From contig NZ_PVZS01000011.1 of NCBI RefSeq assembly GCF_003004785.1, forward strand, positions 62,001-126,000: a stretch of DNA of 64,000 nt, read 5' to 3'. The notes beneath the pieces are model-generated. The model saw only the letters and a program-made list of their open reading frames with translations. It ran no database searches and was not told where the DNA came from. Position numbers and translations under genes: made by a program. Each line of letters begins with the position of its first letter. Position 1 is the first letter of the stretch. This document shows positions 18,198-28,215 of the stretch, piece by piece. Origin of the DNA: Alsobacter soli (GTDB lineage: Bacteria > Pseudomonadota > Alphaproteobacteria > Rhizobiales > Beijerinckiaceae).

Positions 18198-18872
18198 GTG
18201 AGTGGAAAACGCCCCTGTCTGCTGTTCGACCTTGACGGCACGCTCGTCCACACCGACCCGGTTCACCTGAAGGCGTTCAACCGCATGCTCGCGCCCTTCG
18301 GCCGACAGGTGGACCTCGCGTACTACGTCGAGCACATCATGGGCCGGCAGAACGCCGCCATTATGCGCGACGTGTTTCCGGACCTGCCCGAGTCGGAGCA
18401 CCGTCGCCTTGCGGACGAAAAGGAAGCCAACTTCCGGGCCATGGCGGATGAATTGGAGCCCCTGCCCGGCCTTCTCGAACTGCTTGCCCGCGCCGCCGAC
18501 CAGGACGTCGAGACCTGCGTGGTGACCAACGCGCCACGCGCCAACGCCAGCATGATGCTCCAGGCGCTTGGCCTGGAAGGGCGGTTCGACGTGCTCGTGA
18601 TCGGCGATGAGATCGAGCACGCGAAGCCGCACCCGCTCCCGTATCTCACAGGCCTCGCGCGCCTGGACGGCGATGCCGCCCGCTCGCTCGCTTTCGAGGA
18701 CTCGCGCTCAGGCATCAGGGCCGCGGGAGCAGCCGGGTTGCCGGTGATCGGGATGGCGACATCCCTGGACCGAGCCGCGCTGCTGGCGGCAGGCGCGGTG
18801 TTGGCTGCGGCCGACTACACTGACGGCGCGGCCCGGTCCCTGATATCCGAAAGGACCGGACTGCGCTTCTAG
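18198..18872 (+). CDS. HAD-family phosphatase (phosphoglycolate phosphatase-like)
   Basis: 224-residue haloacid dehalogenase superfamily hydrolase, subclass IA. Motif I is FDLDGTLVHTD with nucleophile Asp11, motif II is VVTNAPRAN, and motifs III/IV are KPHPLPYL and AFEDSRSGIRAA. The alpha-helical cap lies between residues 20 and 85. Substrate candidates include phosphoglycolate or sugar phosphates; the sequence does not decide. The start is GTG at 18198, 12 bp after the L,D-transpeptidase stop. Convergent with the YggS gene. Confidence 0.85.
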   Translation: MSGKRPCLLFDLDGTLVHTDPVHLKAFNRMLAPFGRQVDLAYYVEHIMGRQNAAIMRDVFPDLPESEHRRLADEKEANFRAMADELEPLPGLLELLARAADQDVETCVVTNAPRANASMMLQALGLEGRFDVLVIGDEIEHAKPHPLPYLTGLARLDGDAARSLAFEDSRSGIRAAGAAGLPVIGMATSLDRAALLAAGAVLAAADYTDGAARSLISERTGLRF

Positions 18873-18884
18873 CCTTCGTCCCGC

Positions 18885-19559
18885 TCAGCCCCGGTGGCCG
18901 AAGATCGCGCTGCCCACCCGCACGTGAGTGGCCCCGACCTGGATGGCTTCCTCGAAATCGGCGCTCATGCCCATGGACAGGATCTTCAGTCCATTCCGCT
19001 CCGCGATGACCCGCAGCAGCGCGAAATGAGGGGACGGCGGCTGGTCGGCCGGCGGGATGCACATCAGGCCCTCGATGGCGAGGCCCCACTGCTCACGACA
19101 CGCCTTCAGGAAGGCGTCAACCTCGCCCGGCGCCACGCCCGCTTTCTGCGGCTCCTCGCCGGTGTTGACCTGGACCAGGAGCCGGGGCGCCCGCCCCTGC
19201 CGGGCGATCTCCTTGCCGAGTTCGCTGGCGAGGCTCTCTCGGTCCACGGTTTCGATCACGTCGAACAGTTGGACGGCGTCCTTGGCCTTGTTCGACTGCA
19301 GCGGTCCGATCAGGTGCAACTCCACATCCGGGAAGCGCTCTCTCAGCCCCGGCCACTTCGCCTTGGCCTCCTGCACGCGGTTTTCGCCAAAGACCCGTTG
19401 GCCTGCCTCGAGCACCGGGACGATGTCGTGCGCCTCGAACGTTTTGGAGACCGCCACCAGGGTGACGTCCTCGGGCTTGCGGCCCGCCTCACCGGCGGCC
19501 CGCGCAATGGTCCGCCGGACTTCAACCAGGCGCTCCGCCGCGCCCTCTTGCGTGCTCAT
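18885..19559 (-). CDS. YggS-family pyridoxal phosphate homeostasis protein
   Basis: 224-residue single-domain TIM-barrel protein that binds PLP and buffers the free cofactor pool; it has no known enzymatic activity. The PLP-lysine is at about residue 39 in LVAVSKTFEAHDI. Other conserved segments are FGENRVQEAKAKW, HLIGPLQSNKAK, VQVNTGEEPQKAG, GLMCIPP and the phosphate-binding SMGMSADFEEAIQVGATHVR. Length matches the family. Transcribed alone, divergent from leuS with a 160-bp gap. Confidence 0.92.
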   Translation of the reverse strand: MSTQEGAAERLVEVRRTIARAAGEAGRKPEDVTLVAVSKTFEAHDIVPVLEAGQRVFGENRVQEAKAKWPGLRERFPDVELHLIGPLQSNKAKDAVQLFDVIETVDRESLASELGKEIARQGRAPRLLVQVNTGEEPQKAGVAPGEVDAFLKACREQWGLAIEGLMCIPPADQPPSPHFALLRVIAERNGLKILSMGMSADFEEAIQVGATHVRVGSAIFGHRG

Positions 19560-19719
19560 GTTGGTTCTGCCCGCTCCGCTTTCGTCCGGCGCGCTGCGCC
19601 GTTGACCCCAAGGCCCATTCGTGTCCTAGTCCCGCGCACGCGCGCGGCGCAAGCGGCGCGAGCGATGAGCTTTTGTCGCCCCTCTCCGGGCAGGCCAAGA
19701 CGAGGCCCTTGATACACCG

Positions 19720-22350
19720 ATGACGTCCGAGCGTTACAACGCCCGCGAGGCGGAGCCCAAGTGGCAGCGCATCTGGGAAGAGCGTGAGCTGTTCCGCACC
19801 CGCAACGACGACCCGCGACCCAAGTACTACGTCCTCGAGATGTTCCCCTACCCGTCGGGGCGCATCCACATGGGCCACGTGCGCAACTACGCCATGGGCG
19901 ACGTGGTGGCCCGCTACAAGCGAGCCCGGGGTTTCAACGTGCTGCACCCCATGGGATGGGACGCGTTCGGCATGCCGGCGGAGAACGCCGCCATGGCCAA
20001 CAAGGTGCATCCGGCGACCTGGACCTACGCCAACATCGCCACCATGCGTGGGCAGCTGAAATCCATGGGCCTGTCCCTGGACTGGCATCGGGAGATCGCG
20101 ACCTGCGACCCGGCCTACTACAAGCACCAGCAGCGCATGTTCTTGGACTTTCTCCAGGCCGGTCTCGTCGACCGCAAGACCGCCAAAGTGAACTGGGACC
20201 CGGTGGACCATACGGTGCTTGCCAACGAGCAGGTCATCGATGGTCGCGGCTGGCGTTCCGGCGCGCTGGTCGAGCAGCGCGAGCTGACGCAGTGGTTCTT
20301 CAAGATCACCGCCTTCGCCCAGGAACTGAACGACGCGCTGGACACGCTGGATCGCTGGCCTGAAAAGGTCCGCCTCATGCAGCGAAACTGGATCGGCCGC
20401 TCGGAAGGCCTGATGGTCCGTTTCGCGCTCGATCCGAACACCGCGCCGAATGGCGAGAGCGAAGTCGAGATCTATACGACGAGGCCGGACACGCTGTTCG
20501 GCGCCAAGTTCCTGGCCCTGGCGCCCGACCACCCGCTTGCGCGCGCCGCGGCGGAGCGCAACCCGGAGCTCGGCGCCTTTATCGAGGAATGCAAGCGCAC
20601 CGGCACCGCCCAGGAGCTGATCGACAAGGCCGAAAAGAAGGGCTTCGATACGGGCATCCGTGCGCGGCACCCCTTCGACCCGTCGTGGGAACTCCCGGTC
20701 TACGTCGCGAACTTCATTCTCATGGAATACGGCACGGGCGCGATCTTCGGGTGCCCGGCCCACGACCAGCGCGACCTGGACTTCGTGAACAAGTATGGCC
20801 TGGGCAATACCCCGGTCGTTTGCCCGCCCGATGTCTCCCCCGAGAGCTTCGTCGTCACGGACGTCGCCTATGACGGCGACGGCCGCATGATCAACTCGCG
20901 CTTTCTTGACGGTATGACCATCCTGGAGGCCAAGGAGGAGGTCGCCCGTCGTCTCGAATCCGAATCGATGGCGAACCGCCCTGTCGCGACCCGGAAAGTG
21001 AACTTCCGCCTGCGCGACTGGGGCATATCGCGCCAGCGCTACTGGGGCTGTCCAATCCCGGTCATTCACTGTGAGGCATGCGGCGTCGTGCCGGTCCCTC
21101 ACAAGGACCTGCCGGTGAAGCTTCCGGAGGACGTCAGCTTCGACGTGCCCGGCAACCCGCTGGATCGCCATCCGACCTGGAAGCACGTCGACTGCCCGCA
21201 ATGCGGCCGCGAGGCCCGGCGGGAGACCGACACCATGGACACCTTCGTGGATTCGTCCTGGTACTACTCGCGCTTCACGGACCCGTGGCTCGAGAACGAG
21301 CCGACCGACCGGGCCGTCGCGGACAGCTGGCTGCCCGTGGACCAGTACATCGGCGGCATCGAGCACGCGATCCTACACCTGCTCTACTCGCGCTTCTTCA
21401 CGCGCGCCATGAAGGCCACCGGGCACGTTGGCCTCGATGAGCCGTTCGAGGGCCTCTTCACCCAGGGCATGGTCGTCCACGAGACCTACAAGGGTCCGGA
21501 TGGCTCATGGGTGTCGCCCGCCGAGATCAAGATCGAGGCGGACGGGGCGGCCCGCAAGGCGACCCTGCTCTCCACCGGAGAGCCCGTCGAGATCGGCGGC
21601 ATCGAGAAGATGTCCAAGTCCAAGCGCAACACCGTGGACCCGGACGACATCATCGGGACTTTCGGCGCCGACACGGCTCGCTGGTTCATGCTCTCCGATT
21701 CCCCGCCCGAGCGCGACGTGATCTGGACAGAAGAGGGCGTCCAGGGCGCCTCGCGCTTCGTCCAGCGGCTGTGGCGCCTCACGGCCGAAATCGCGCGCGT
21801 CGCAGCGCCCATTGGCGCGGCTCGGCCCGCGAACTTCTCGACCGAGGCGCTCGCGATCCGCAAGGCCGCTCACCGCGCGCTGATCCGGACCGAGGAGGAC
21901 GTCGAGCGCCTGCGGTTCAACCGCTGCGTCGCCCATGCCTACGAGCTCGCGAACGCCCTCTCCGCGGCGATCGGTGCGATTTCCTCCGAGGAGCGGCCCG
22001 ACGATCTGGCGTTCGCCTTCCGGGAAGCCGGCGAGTTCCTCATCCAGATCATCGCCCCCATGATGCCCCACCTGGCTGAGGAGTGCTGGCAGGCGTTGGG
22101 TCATCAACGCCTGGTCGCCGACCAGCCCTGGCCTGCGGCGGATCGCGCGCTGGTCGTCGAGGACGAGATCACGCTGCCTGTCCAGATCAACGGCAAGAAG
22201 CGGGCGGACATCACCGTGGCGCGCACCGCCTCCGCGCCCGAGGTCGAGGCCGCGGTGCTTCAGCTCGAGGCCGTGCAGCGGGCCCTGGAGGGCCGGGCGG
22301 TTCGAAAGGTCGTGGTTGTTCCCCAGAGGATCGTCAATGTCGTCGTCTGA
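19720..22350 (+). CDS. leuS: Leucyl-tRNA synthetase
   Basis: 876-residue class Ia synthetase charging tRNA-Leu. The HIGH signature appears as [14 protein letters not shown], the CP1 editing domain occupies roughly residues 225-420 with the [12 protein letters not shown] threonine-rich motif, a zinc-type insertion has C..C and CPQCG, and the KMSKS loop is [14 protein letters not shown]. The anticodon-binding and C-terminal domains are complete. The stop overlaps the lptE start by 14 bases. First gene of a leuS-lptE-holA operon, an order shared by many alphaproteobacteria. Confidence 0.97.
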   Translation: MTSERYNAREAEPKWQRIWEERELFRTRNDDPRPKYYVLEMFPYPSGRIHMGHVRNYAMGDVVARYKRARGFNVLHPMGWDAFGMPAENAAMANKVHPATWTYANIATMRGQLKSMGLSLDWHREIATCDPAYYKHQQRMFLDFLQAGLVDRKTAKVNWDPVDHTVLANEQVIDGRGWRSGALVEQRELTQWFFKITAFAQELNDALDTLDRWPEKVRLMQRNWIGRSEGLMVRFALDPNTAPNGESEVEIYTTRPDTLFGAKFLALAPDHPLARAAAERNPELGAFIEECKRTGTAQELIDKAEKKGFDTGIRARHPFDPSWELPVYVANFILMEYGTGAIFGCPAHDQRDLDFVNKYGLGNTPVVCPPDVSPESFVVTDVAYDGDGRMINSRFLDGMTILEAKEEVARRLESESMANRPVATRKVNFRLRDWGISRQRYWGCPIPVIHCEACGVVPVPHKDLPVKLPEDVSFDVPGNPLDRHPTWKHVDCPQCGREARRETDTMDTFVDSSWYYSRFTDPWLENEPTDRAVADSWLPVDQYIGGIEHAILHLLYSRFFTRAMKATGHVGLDEPFEGLFTQGMVVHETYKGPDGSWVSPAEIKIEADGAARKATLLSTGEPVEIGGIEKMSKSKRNTVDPDDIIGTFGADTARWFMLSDSPPERDVIWTEEGVQGASRFVQRLWRLTAEIARVAAPIGAARPANFSTEALAIRKAAHRALIRTEEDVERLRFNRCVAHAYELANALSAAIGAISSEERPDDLAFAFREAGEFLIQIIAPMMPHLAEECWQALGHQRLVADQPWPAADRALVVEDEITLPVQINGKKRADITVARTASAPEVEAAVLQLEAVQRALEGRAVRKVVVVPQRIVNVVV

Positions 22351-22867
22351 ATCGTTCAGCCGCGCCGCTCGCGCCGCCATGCTGCTGGGGGCTCTTGCGC
22401 TGCCGCTGGGGGGCTGCCTCCGGCCCATGTACGGCGAAGCCAAGCTCGGCGGCGGCTCCGTTGAGGCCGGGCTGAAGGGCATTGTCATCGACGAAGTGCA
22501 GGACCGCCTGGGCCACTATCTGGTCGAGGAGCTCCGCTTCGAGCTGAACGGCTCCGGGCAGCAGGCGCCCCCGCGCTACCGGCTGTCGATGACCGCCACC
22601 GAGAACGTTCAGGCGACCATCGTCAACACGACGACGGGACGCGCGACCGCCGCGACGATCCTGGCGACCGTGAATTTCACCCTGACCGAGATCGCGTCCA
22701 AGCGCGAGGTCTTCAAAGGCACGGCTTTCGCTTCGGCGTCTTATGACCGCTCGCCGGACCGTTTCGCTGCGCTTAGAGCCGCTCGCGACGCGGAGATCCG
22801 GATCGCGAAGACGCTCGCCGAGCAGCTACGGACCCGAATCGGCGCAAAGCTGGCCACGGGGACCTGA
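22337..22867 (+). CDS. lptE: LPS-assembly lipoprotein LptE
   Basis: 176-residue outer-membrane lipoprotein that plugs the LptD barrel and helps insert lipopolysaccharide. The signal peptide ends in the lipobox LGGC with lipidation Cys27, followed by [10 protein letters not shown], which recalls the usual start of alphaproteobacterial LptE. The rest is a small alpha/beta fold of the family type. ATG 22337 has AGAGGA at 22325-22330, inside leuS. One base separates its stop from the holA start, so the three genes are coupled. Confidence 0.85.
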   Translation: MSSSESFSRAARAAMLLGALALPLGGCLRPMYGEAKLGGGSVEAGLKGIVIDEVQDRLGHYLVEELRFELNGSGQQAPPRYRLSMTATENVQATIVNTTTGRATAATILATVNFTLTEIASKREVFKGTAFASASYDRSPDRFAALRAARDAEIRIAKTLAEQLRTRIGAKLATGT

Positions 22868-22868
22868 G

Positions 22869-23888
22869 ATGGCGACGCGCAAGGCCCACGAGGTGGACGC
22901 CTTCCTGCGCCGCCCCGATCCAGCCTTCGCGCTCTTCCTGGTTTACGGACCTAATGCCGGGCTCGTGAATGAGCGCGCCCGACATCTGGCTCGCGGGTAT
23001 GTGGAGGACCCGGAAGACGCATTCCAACTCGTCAAGCTCGAGGGCGACGAGATCGCCTCCGATCCTGCGCGACTGGCCGATGAGGCTGGCACGATCGGAC
23101 TCTTCGGAGGCCGCCGGTCCATCTGGGTGCGGGCCGGCTCCAAGAACCTGACGCCTTTGGTCCAGCCCCTGGTTGCTGCGCCTCCGACCGACGCACGAGT
23201 GGTCCTTGAGGCGGGGGATCTCGCCGCTCGCAATCCGCTGCGGGCGCTCGTGGAGGGCGCGAAGACAGGCGTCGCGCTTCCCTGCTACGCCGACGAAGCG
23301 CGCGACATCCCAGCCCTCGTGGACGGAATCCTTCAGGAATTCGGACTGTCTGCCGACCGTGAGTCGAAGGAATTGCTGCGCCAGATCCTTGCCCCCGACC
23401 GGCTCCTGATCCGGCGGGAGATGGAGAAGCTGGCGGCCTACGCCCAGGGCGCCCGGCAAATCACGGCTGGCGACGTGGAGGCCGTCATGGCGGACGCCGC
23501 CGCCTCCGTGCTGGACGCCGTGCTCGACGCGCTCTTCCTCGGGGACATGGACGCCCTGGACCCAGGACTTGGCCGCCTGTTTCAGGAGGGCGAGGACGCT
23601 GGCGTCCTCGTGGGAGCCGCCCTGCGCCACGCGATGACTTTGCACAAGGCGCGGGTGAGCCTGGATCTCGGCGGCGATATGGACCGCGTGACCGACGCGG
23701 CCCGGGTCTTCTTCAAGCGGAAATCCGCTTTCCAGCGCCAGCTCACGAAATGGAGCCGCCCGGGGCTCGAAAGCGCCATCGCCACGCTTCGGGAGGCTCA
23801 GGCCCAGGCTCGTCGCATGGGCGCCCTGTCGGAGTCGCTCGCCTCAAGGGCCTTCATCACGGTGGCGATGCGGGCCAGCCGGAGCTAG
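22869..23888 (+). CDS. holA: DNA polymerase III subunit delta
   Basis: 339-residue clamp-loader subunit that opens the beta clamp. It has a degenerate AAA+ fold with FALFLVYGPNAGLVNERA in place of a true Walker A, a middle domain, and the C-terminal collar helices (AFQRQLTKWSRPGLESAIATLREA). Length is right for HolA. The ATG at 22869 follows directly after the lptE stop. Convergent with parB: the two stop codons are one base apart, so the holA and parB mRNAs must overlap at their 3' ends. Confidence 0.92.
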   Translation: MATRKAHEVDAFLRRPDPAFALFLVYGPNAGLVNERARHLARGYVEDPEDAFQLVKLEGDEIASDPARLADEAGTIGLFGGRRSIWVRAGSKNLTPLVQPLVAAPPTDARVVLEAGDLAARNPLRALVEGAKTGVALPCYADEARDIPALVDGILQEFGLSADRESKELLRQILAPDRLLIRREMEKLAAYAQGARQITAGDVEAVMADAAASVLDAVLDALFLGDMDALDPGLGRLFQEGEDAGVLVGAALRHAMTLHKARVSLDLGGDMDRVTDAARVFFKRKSAFQRQLTKWSRPGLESAIATLREAQAQARRMGALSESLASRAFITVAMRASRS

Positions 23889-23889
23889 C

Positions 23890-24759
23890 TCAGTCCCTCA
23901 GGCGACGGCACAGCGTGTCCAGCTGGTCCAAAGTCTTGTACCGGATCTTGACCTCGCCCCCCCGGCTGCCGTGCTGGATGGTCACCACCATGCCGAGCAC
24001 GTCTTCAAGCGCCTTCTCCAGCGCCCGGGTATCCGGGTCCTTCTCCGGCCTCTGTCGCCTGGGAGCAGCCCCAGCATCGGCCTGGGCCTCCTGGGACATC
24101 TTCTCGACGTCGCGGACGTTCAGCCCCTTCTCGACGATGCGCTTGGCCGCGGCTTCCGGATCCGGCATCGTGAGCAGGGCCCGGGCGTGCCCGGCCGTCA
24201 GCTGGCCCTCGGAGACCATGGCTTTCACCGGCTCAGGCAGCTTGAGAAGGCGCATGGTGTTCGCCACATGGCTGCGGCTCTTGCCGATGATCTTCGCCAG
24301 GTCCTGTTGCGAGTAGTTGAACTCGGTCGCCAGTTGCTCGTAACCGAGCGCCTCTTCCAGCGCGTTGAGGTCCGCCCGTTGGACGTTTTCGACAATGGCG
24401 AGTTCAAGCGCTTCGCGATCAGTGGCTTCGATCAGGATGATCGGCGCCTCATGGAGACCTGCCCGCTGGGCAGCCCGCCAGCGGCGCTCGCCCGCGATGA
24501 TCTCGTAGACATCCGCCATTCCGGGGAGCGTGCGGACGAGGATCGGCTGGATGATCCCCTTCTCGCGAATGGAGGCTGCAAGGTCCTCCAAGTCACTTTC
24601 CTCGAAGGTCTTGCGAGGATTGCGCGGGTTCGGCCGCAGGAATTCGATGGGAACGCGGCGTTGCCCTTTGGCGCGATCGACCGCCGCGACCTCGTCCCCC
24701 ACGTCTCCAATGAGCGCGGCGAGCCCTCGGCCGAGCCGGGACCGTGCTTCTTCAGCCAT
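23890..24759 (-). CDS. parB: Chromosome-partitioning protein ParB
   Basis: 289-residue CTP-dependent DNA clamp that loads at parS and spreads. It has the N-terminal CTP-binding fold (RRVPIEFLRPNPRNPRK, IREKGIIQPILVR, and the GERRWRAAQRAGL box), a central HTH parS-binding domain (ATEFNYSQQDLAKIIGKSRSHVANTMRLLKLP, GQLTAGHARALL) and a C-terminal dimerisation domain. Four parS-like palindromes occur in this window. It lies 25 bp downstream of parA and is cotranscribed from the mnmE-side cluster. Confidence 0.96.
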   Translation of the reverse strand: MAEEARSRLGRGLAALIGDVGDEVAAVDRAKGQRRVPIEFLRPNPRNPRKTFEESDLEDLAASIREKGIIQPILVRTLPGMADVYEIIAGERRWRAAQRAGLHEAPIILIEATDREALELAIVENVQRADLNALEEALGYEQLATEFNYSQQDLAKIIGKSRSHVANTMRLLKLPEPVKAMVSEGQLTAGHARALLTMPDPEAAAKRIVEKGLNVRDVEKMSQEAQADAGAAPRRQRPEKDPDTRALEKALEDVLGMVVTIQHGSRGGEVKIRYKTLDQLDTLCRRLRD

Positions 24760-24784
24760 GTTTCTCTCCTGTGGGCGCGCCGAC

Positions 24785-25624
24785 CTAGGCTGCGTGCAAC
24801 GCGCGCTCGCGCTGGATGACCTCCGAGGCGAGCTTTAGATAGGCTTGCGACCCCGTGCATTTGAGGTCGTAGAGCAGCACTGGCTTCCCGTAGGACGGGG
24901 CCTCTGAAACGCGAACATTTCGGGGGATGACGGTGTCGTACACCTTGTCGCCCATGAACTCGCGCACGTCCTGGACCACTTGGGTCGAGAGATTGTTTCG
25001 GGGATCAAACATCGTGAGCACGATGCCGTGGATGCTCAAGGAGGGGTTCAGGGCAGCGCGGACCTGCTCAACGGTCTTGAGCAGCTGGCTAAGACCTTCG
25101 AGGGCGAAGAACTCGCACTGAAGCGGGACAAGCACCGCTCCAGCGGCGACCATGGCGTTGATCGTGAGCAGGTTCAACGAAGGGGGGCAGTCGACAAGGA
25201 TATAGGTAAAGCACTCCTCGCCAGCCGCGAGTTGGGTCGCATGAAGGGCGGAGATGGCGTTCCTCAACCGATGGGCTCGATCCCGTTCGCTCGCGATCTC
25301 GAGCTCCACCCCGAGAAGGTCCAGAGTCGACGGCGCAACGGACAGGCGCGGAACGGCTGTCTCCTGGACCGCCTCGTGCAGCATCGATTCTCCGATAAGC
25401 ACGTTGTAGGTCGACCGCCTGCGGCTCTTGCGGTCAATACCCAAGCCCGTCGACGCGTTGCCCTGAGGATCCAGATCGACGATCAGAACGCGCTCTCCTA
25501 TTGCGGCCAGCGCAGTGCCGAGATTAATGGCTGTCGTCGTTTTTCCGACCCCGCCTTTCTGGTTAGCCAGGGCCAGCACGCGAGGCCGGTCACCGGAACG
25601 ACTGAGACGTATGGAGTCGGTCAT
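24785..25624 (-). CDS. parA: Chromosome-partitioning ATPase ParA
   Basis: 279-residue deviant-Walker ATPase that forms the DNA-bound gradient used to move ParB-parS complexes after origin duplication. The deviant Walker A ANQKGGVGKTTTAINLG starts near residue 20, with the signature intermonomer lysine (KGG). Walker A' (LIVDLDPQGNASTGLG) and Walker B (YILVDCPPSLNLLT) follow. The gene starts 20 bp after rsmG, in the conserved mnmG-rsmG-parA-parB order. Confidence 0.97.
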   Translation of the reverse strand: MTDSIRLSRSGDRPRVLALANQKGGVGKTTTAINLGTALAAIGERVLIVDLDPQGNASTGLGIDRKSRRRSTYNVLIGESMLHEAVQETAVPRLSVAPSTLDLLGVELEIASERDRAHRLRNAISALHATQLAAGEECFTYILVDCPPSLNLLTINAMVAAGAVLVPLQCEFFALEGLSQLLKTVEQVRAALNPSLSIHGIVLTMFDPRNNLSTQVVQDVREFMGDKVYDTVIPRNVRVSEAPSYGKPVLLYDLKCTGSQAYLKLASEVIQRERALHAA

Positions 25625-25644
25625 GTCCGCACCTTCTCAAAAGG

Positions 25645-26277
25645 CTATGTGGCGCGGCGAACGTCTGAAATCAGCAGGATTCGGGCCTTCGAATCGGTAC
25701 AGCTCGCCTTCACCGAGGCCTGGAATGTCCAATATTTAGAGGCGTCGGTCAATTCGCGCTCTACATCTTGGCCCTTGGGGAAGACCCCTACCACGGGTCC
25801 TGTCAACAGCTCATTTGTGAGATCCAGCAGACCACTAAGCGGAGCCAGCGCTCGAGCCGTGACGCCCTCCACCTGCCCGATAAGGGTGGGGAGTACGTCT
25901 TCAATGCGATCATTATGGACCCGAACCGGAAGCGACAGACGGCGAGAAACATCCCTGAGGAAAGCGCATTTCCGACTGTTGCTCTCCACCAGATGAATCA
26001 ATGCGCCCTGCTGCTCACGAAGGAGGATTGCGAGCACGAGGCCAGGAAATCCGGCGCCCGAACCGATGTCAACCAGGCGTGCGGCCGTCCCGAGAAGCGG
26101 AAGTAGCTGAGCGCTATCCTCCACGTGTCGACTCCAGACATTGTCGAGGGTCTTCGGCCCAACCAGATTCTTGACCTTCTGCCAGATCACGAGTTGATCA
26201 ACATAGACCTGAAGCGCCTCTTCCGTTTCACGTGAAACACGCAGTCGATCCAAAACCTCGCGCACAACACCCGTCAT
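25645..26277 (-). CDS. rsmG: 16S rRNA (guanine527-N7)-methyltransferase RsmG
   Basis: 210-residue SAM-dependent methyltransferase (GidB) modifying G527 in the 530 loop of 16S rRNA; loss gives low-level streptomycin resistance in several bacteria. The SAM site [17 protein letters not shown] is clear, with the usual helical N-terminus ([12 protein letters not shown]) and R/H-rich DSAQLLPLL segment. The start overlaps the mnmG stop by 4 bases. A near-perfect parS palindrome lies inside its first 20 codons. Confidence 0.95.
   Translation of the reverse strand: MTGVVREVLDRLRVSRETEEALQVYVDQLVIWQKVKNLVGPKTLDNVWSRHVEDSAQLLPLLGTAARLVDIGSGAGFPGLVLAILLREQQGALIHLVESNSRKCAFLRDVSRRLSLPVRVHNDRIEDVLPTLIGQVEGVTARALAPLSGLLDLTNELLTGPVVGVFPKGQDVERELTDASKYWTFQASVKASCTDSKARILLISDVRRAT
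26224..26239. promoter_or_regulatory. parS site (15/16 match)
   Basis: CGTTTCACGTGAAACA matches the bacterial parS consensus TGTTTCACGTGAAACA at 15 of 16 positions and is palindromic over its central 14 bases. It is within the 5' coding part of rsmG, about 600 bp upstream of parA and 6.5 kb from the probable origin. Confidence 0.92.
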
Positions 26278-28142
26278 AACGCCTCCGAATCGATATGACA
26301 GCGGCGAACATGGGCCGCGACAATCGCTAGAGCGGCAGGGGTCATTCCCTCGAGTCGGGCCGCTTGGCCGAGGCTTTCTGGACGAACCTGGCTTAGGCGG
26401 TTCTGAAGCTCCGCTGAGAGTCCCGGCAATCCTGAGAAGCGGAGGGATGGCGGAATGACCGCGGACTCATCTCGCCTGAATGCTTCAATGTCCTTGCGCT
26501 GTCGGTCGAGGTAGACGGCGTACATGGCATCGACCGTCAGCTTCTCCCGAACACTCAACGGCGCTCTCCCGAGGTCCGGCCAAATCTTCTCGAGATCGGA
26601 CCACGAAATCGTCGGATAGGATAGAAGATCGAAAGCGCTCCTGGTCGCGCCATCCTGGTTGAGCCGCAAGCCCAGCCGCGCGCCAGCCGCGGATGTCAGA
26701 GTCAGCACATCAAGTTGATGGCGCCAACGAGCCAGGAGTTCTGCCTTCTGGCGATAGGCCGTCGAGCGCTCTGTCCCGACCACCCCAACCGTCGAGCCCC
26801 ACTCAGTCAGCCGCTCGTCCGCATTGTCGGCCCTGAGGGACAGGCGATACTCGGCCCGCGACGTAAACATGCGGTACGGTTCAGTAACGCCCCTGGTCAC
26901 CAGGTCGTCAATCATTACGCCGAGGTAGCAGCGCGTCCGGTCAATGCAGACAGGCTCTCTGCCACCGGCCCGGAGCGCAGCGCAAATCCCTGCGAAAACG
27001 CCCTGAGCCGCAGCCTCTTCATAGCCGGTTGTCCCATTGATCTGACCGGCGAGGAACAGACCCCGGCAGGCGGAAACCTCAAGCGTCGCTCGAAGCTGCC
27101 GCGGATCGACGTAGTCGTACTCAATCGCATATCCCGGCCGCAGCATCACTGCATGCTCCAGACCCGGAATGCTGGCGATCACTGCCTTTTGGACGTCCCG
27201 CGGCAGCGACGTTGAAATGCCATTCGGATAGACCGTGTCGTCGTCCAGCCCCTCCGGCTCCAGAAAGATCTGGTGTTTTGTTCTGTCGGCGAATCGAACG
27301 ACTTTGTCTTCGATGGAGGGGCAGTATCGAGGCCCCCGCCCTTGGATCGCCCCTGAGAAGAGGGGTGACCTGGCAAGGTTCTCACGAATGATCGCGTGGG
27401 TGCGTTCAGTGGTTGAGGTGACCCCGCAAGCGACCTGTTGGACCTCGATACGGTCCGTCATGGTCGAGAACGGCTCAGGCGGATCATCTCCCGCCTGACT
27501 GTCCAAATCCTTCCAAGCAATCGTGCGACCGTCCAGACGAGCTGGGGTCCCCGTCTTGAGACGTCCCATGGAGAGGCCTAGCGCGGCTATGGAATGCGCC
27601 AGCGCCACTGCTGGCGCTTCGCCGACCCGGCCCGCCGACCAACGCTCGTCACCCAGGTGGATGAGGCCGTTCAGGAATGTGCCCGTCGTGATCACGACGG
27701 CGGGAGCGCAAAGCCTTCGCCCGTCGCCCAAATTCAAGCCTTGCACTTCTCCCTTGGCGGTGACCAGACCGGCCGCTTCACCTTCGATGACCGATAGACC
27801 GGCAGTCTCAAGGAGGAGATCCTGCACAGCTTTCTTGTACAGCTTGCGATCCGCTTGCGCTCGCGGACCTCGTACGGCGGGCCCCTTCCTACGGTTCAGA
27901 ACGCGAAACTGGATTCCACCACGATCGGCGGCGCGCGCCATGATGCCATCGAGAGCGTCGATTTCTCGGACCAGGTGCCCCTTTCCCAGGCCTCCGATTG
28001 CCGGGTTGCAGGACATCTCTCCGACAGTCGCGAACCGGTGGGTGACCAAGGCGGTGCGAGCGCCCATGCGCGCCGCGGCCGCCGCTGCTTCAACCCCGGC
28101 GTGCCCGCCGCCGACAACGATGACATCAAAGATGGTGTTCAT
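26274..28142 (-). CDS. mnmG: tRNA uridine-5-carboxymethylaminomethyl modification enzyme MnmG
   Basis: 622-residue FAD enzyme (GidA) that, with MnmE, installs the cmnm5 group on wobble U34 of several tRNAs. The N-terminal FAD fold is [33 protein letters not shown], the catalytic Cys region [17 protein letters not shown], and [13 protein letters not shown] are all present, with the C-terminal MnmE-binding helical domain. Start ATG at 28140-28142; a longer in-frame reading to 28238 overlaps mnmE and is not used. Part of the mnmE-mnmG-rsmG-parA-parB cluster. Confidence 0.96.
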   Translation of the reverse strand: MNTIFDVIVVGGGHAGVEAAAAAARMGARTALVTHRFATVGEMSCNPAIGGLGKGHLVREIDALDGIMARAADRGGIQFRVLNRRKGPAVRGPRAQADRKLYKKAVQDLLLETAGLSVIEGEAAGLVTAKGEVQGLNLGDGRRLCAPAVVITTGTFLNGLIHLGDERWSAGRVGEAPAVALAHSIAALGLSMGRLKTGTPARLDGRTIAWKDLDSQAGDDPPEPFSTMTDRIEVQQVACGVTSTTERTHAIIRENLARSPLFSGAIQGRGPRYCPSIEDKVVRFADRTKHQIFLEPEGLDDDTVYPNGISTSLPRDVQKAVIASIPGLEHAVMLRPGYAIEYDYVDPRQLRATLEVSACRGLFLAGQINGTTGYEEAAAQGVFAGICAALRAGGREPVCIDRTRCYLGVMIDDLVTRGVTEPYRMFTSRAEYRLSLRADNADERLTEWGSTVGVVGTERSTAYRQKAELLARWRHQLDVLTLTSAAGARLGLRLNQDGATRSAFDLLSYPTISWSDLEKIWPDLGRAPLSVREKLTVDAMYAVYLDRQRKDIEAFRRDESAVIPPSLRFSGLPGLSAELQNRLSQVRPESLGQAARLEGMTPAALAIVAAHVRRCHIDSEAL

Positions 28143-28199
28143 GGGCGTTCTACATAAGGGTGCCGGATGCCGGACGCCACCGCGCATACCAGGCCGGCA

Positions 28200-28215
28200 T
28201 GTTCCACGTGAATCA
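28200..28215. promoter_or_regulatory. parS-like site (14/16 match)
   Basis: TGTTCCACGTGAATCA differs from the parS consensus by one base in each half-site. It spans the stop codon of mnmE, in the 70-bp gap before mnmG, about 4.5 kb from the probable origin. Confidence 0.7.

Noticed and set aside
19522-21366. Long minus-strand frame opposite leuS
   Set aside because: Antisense shadow of LeuS with no recognisable domain.
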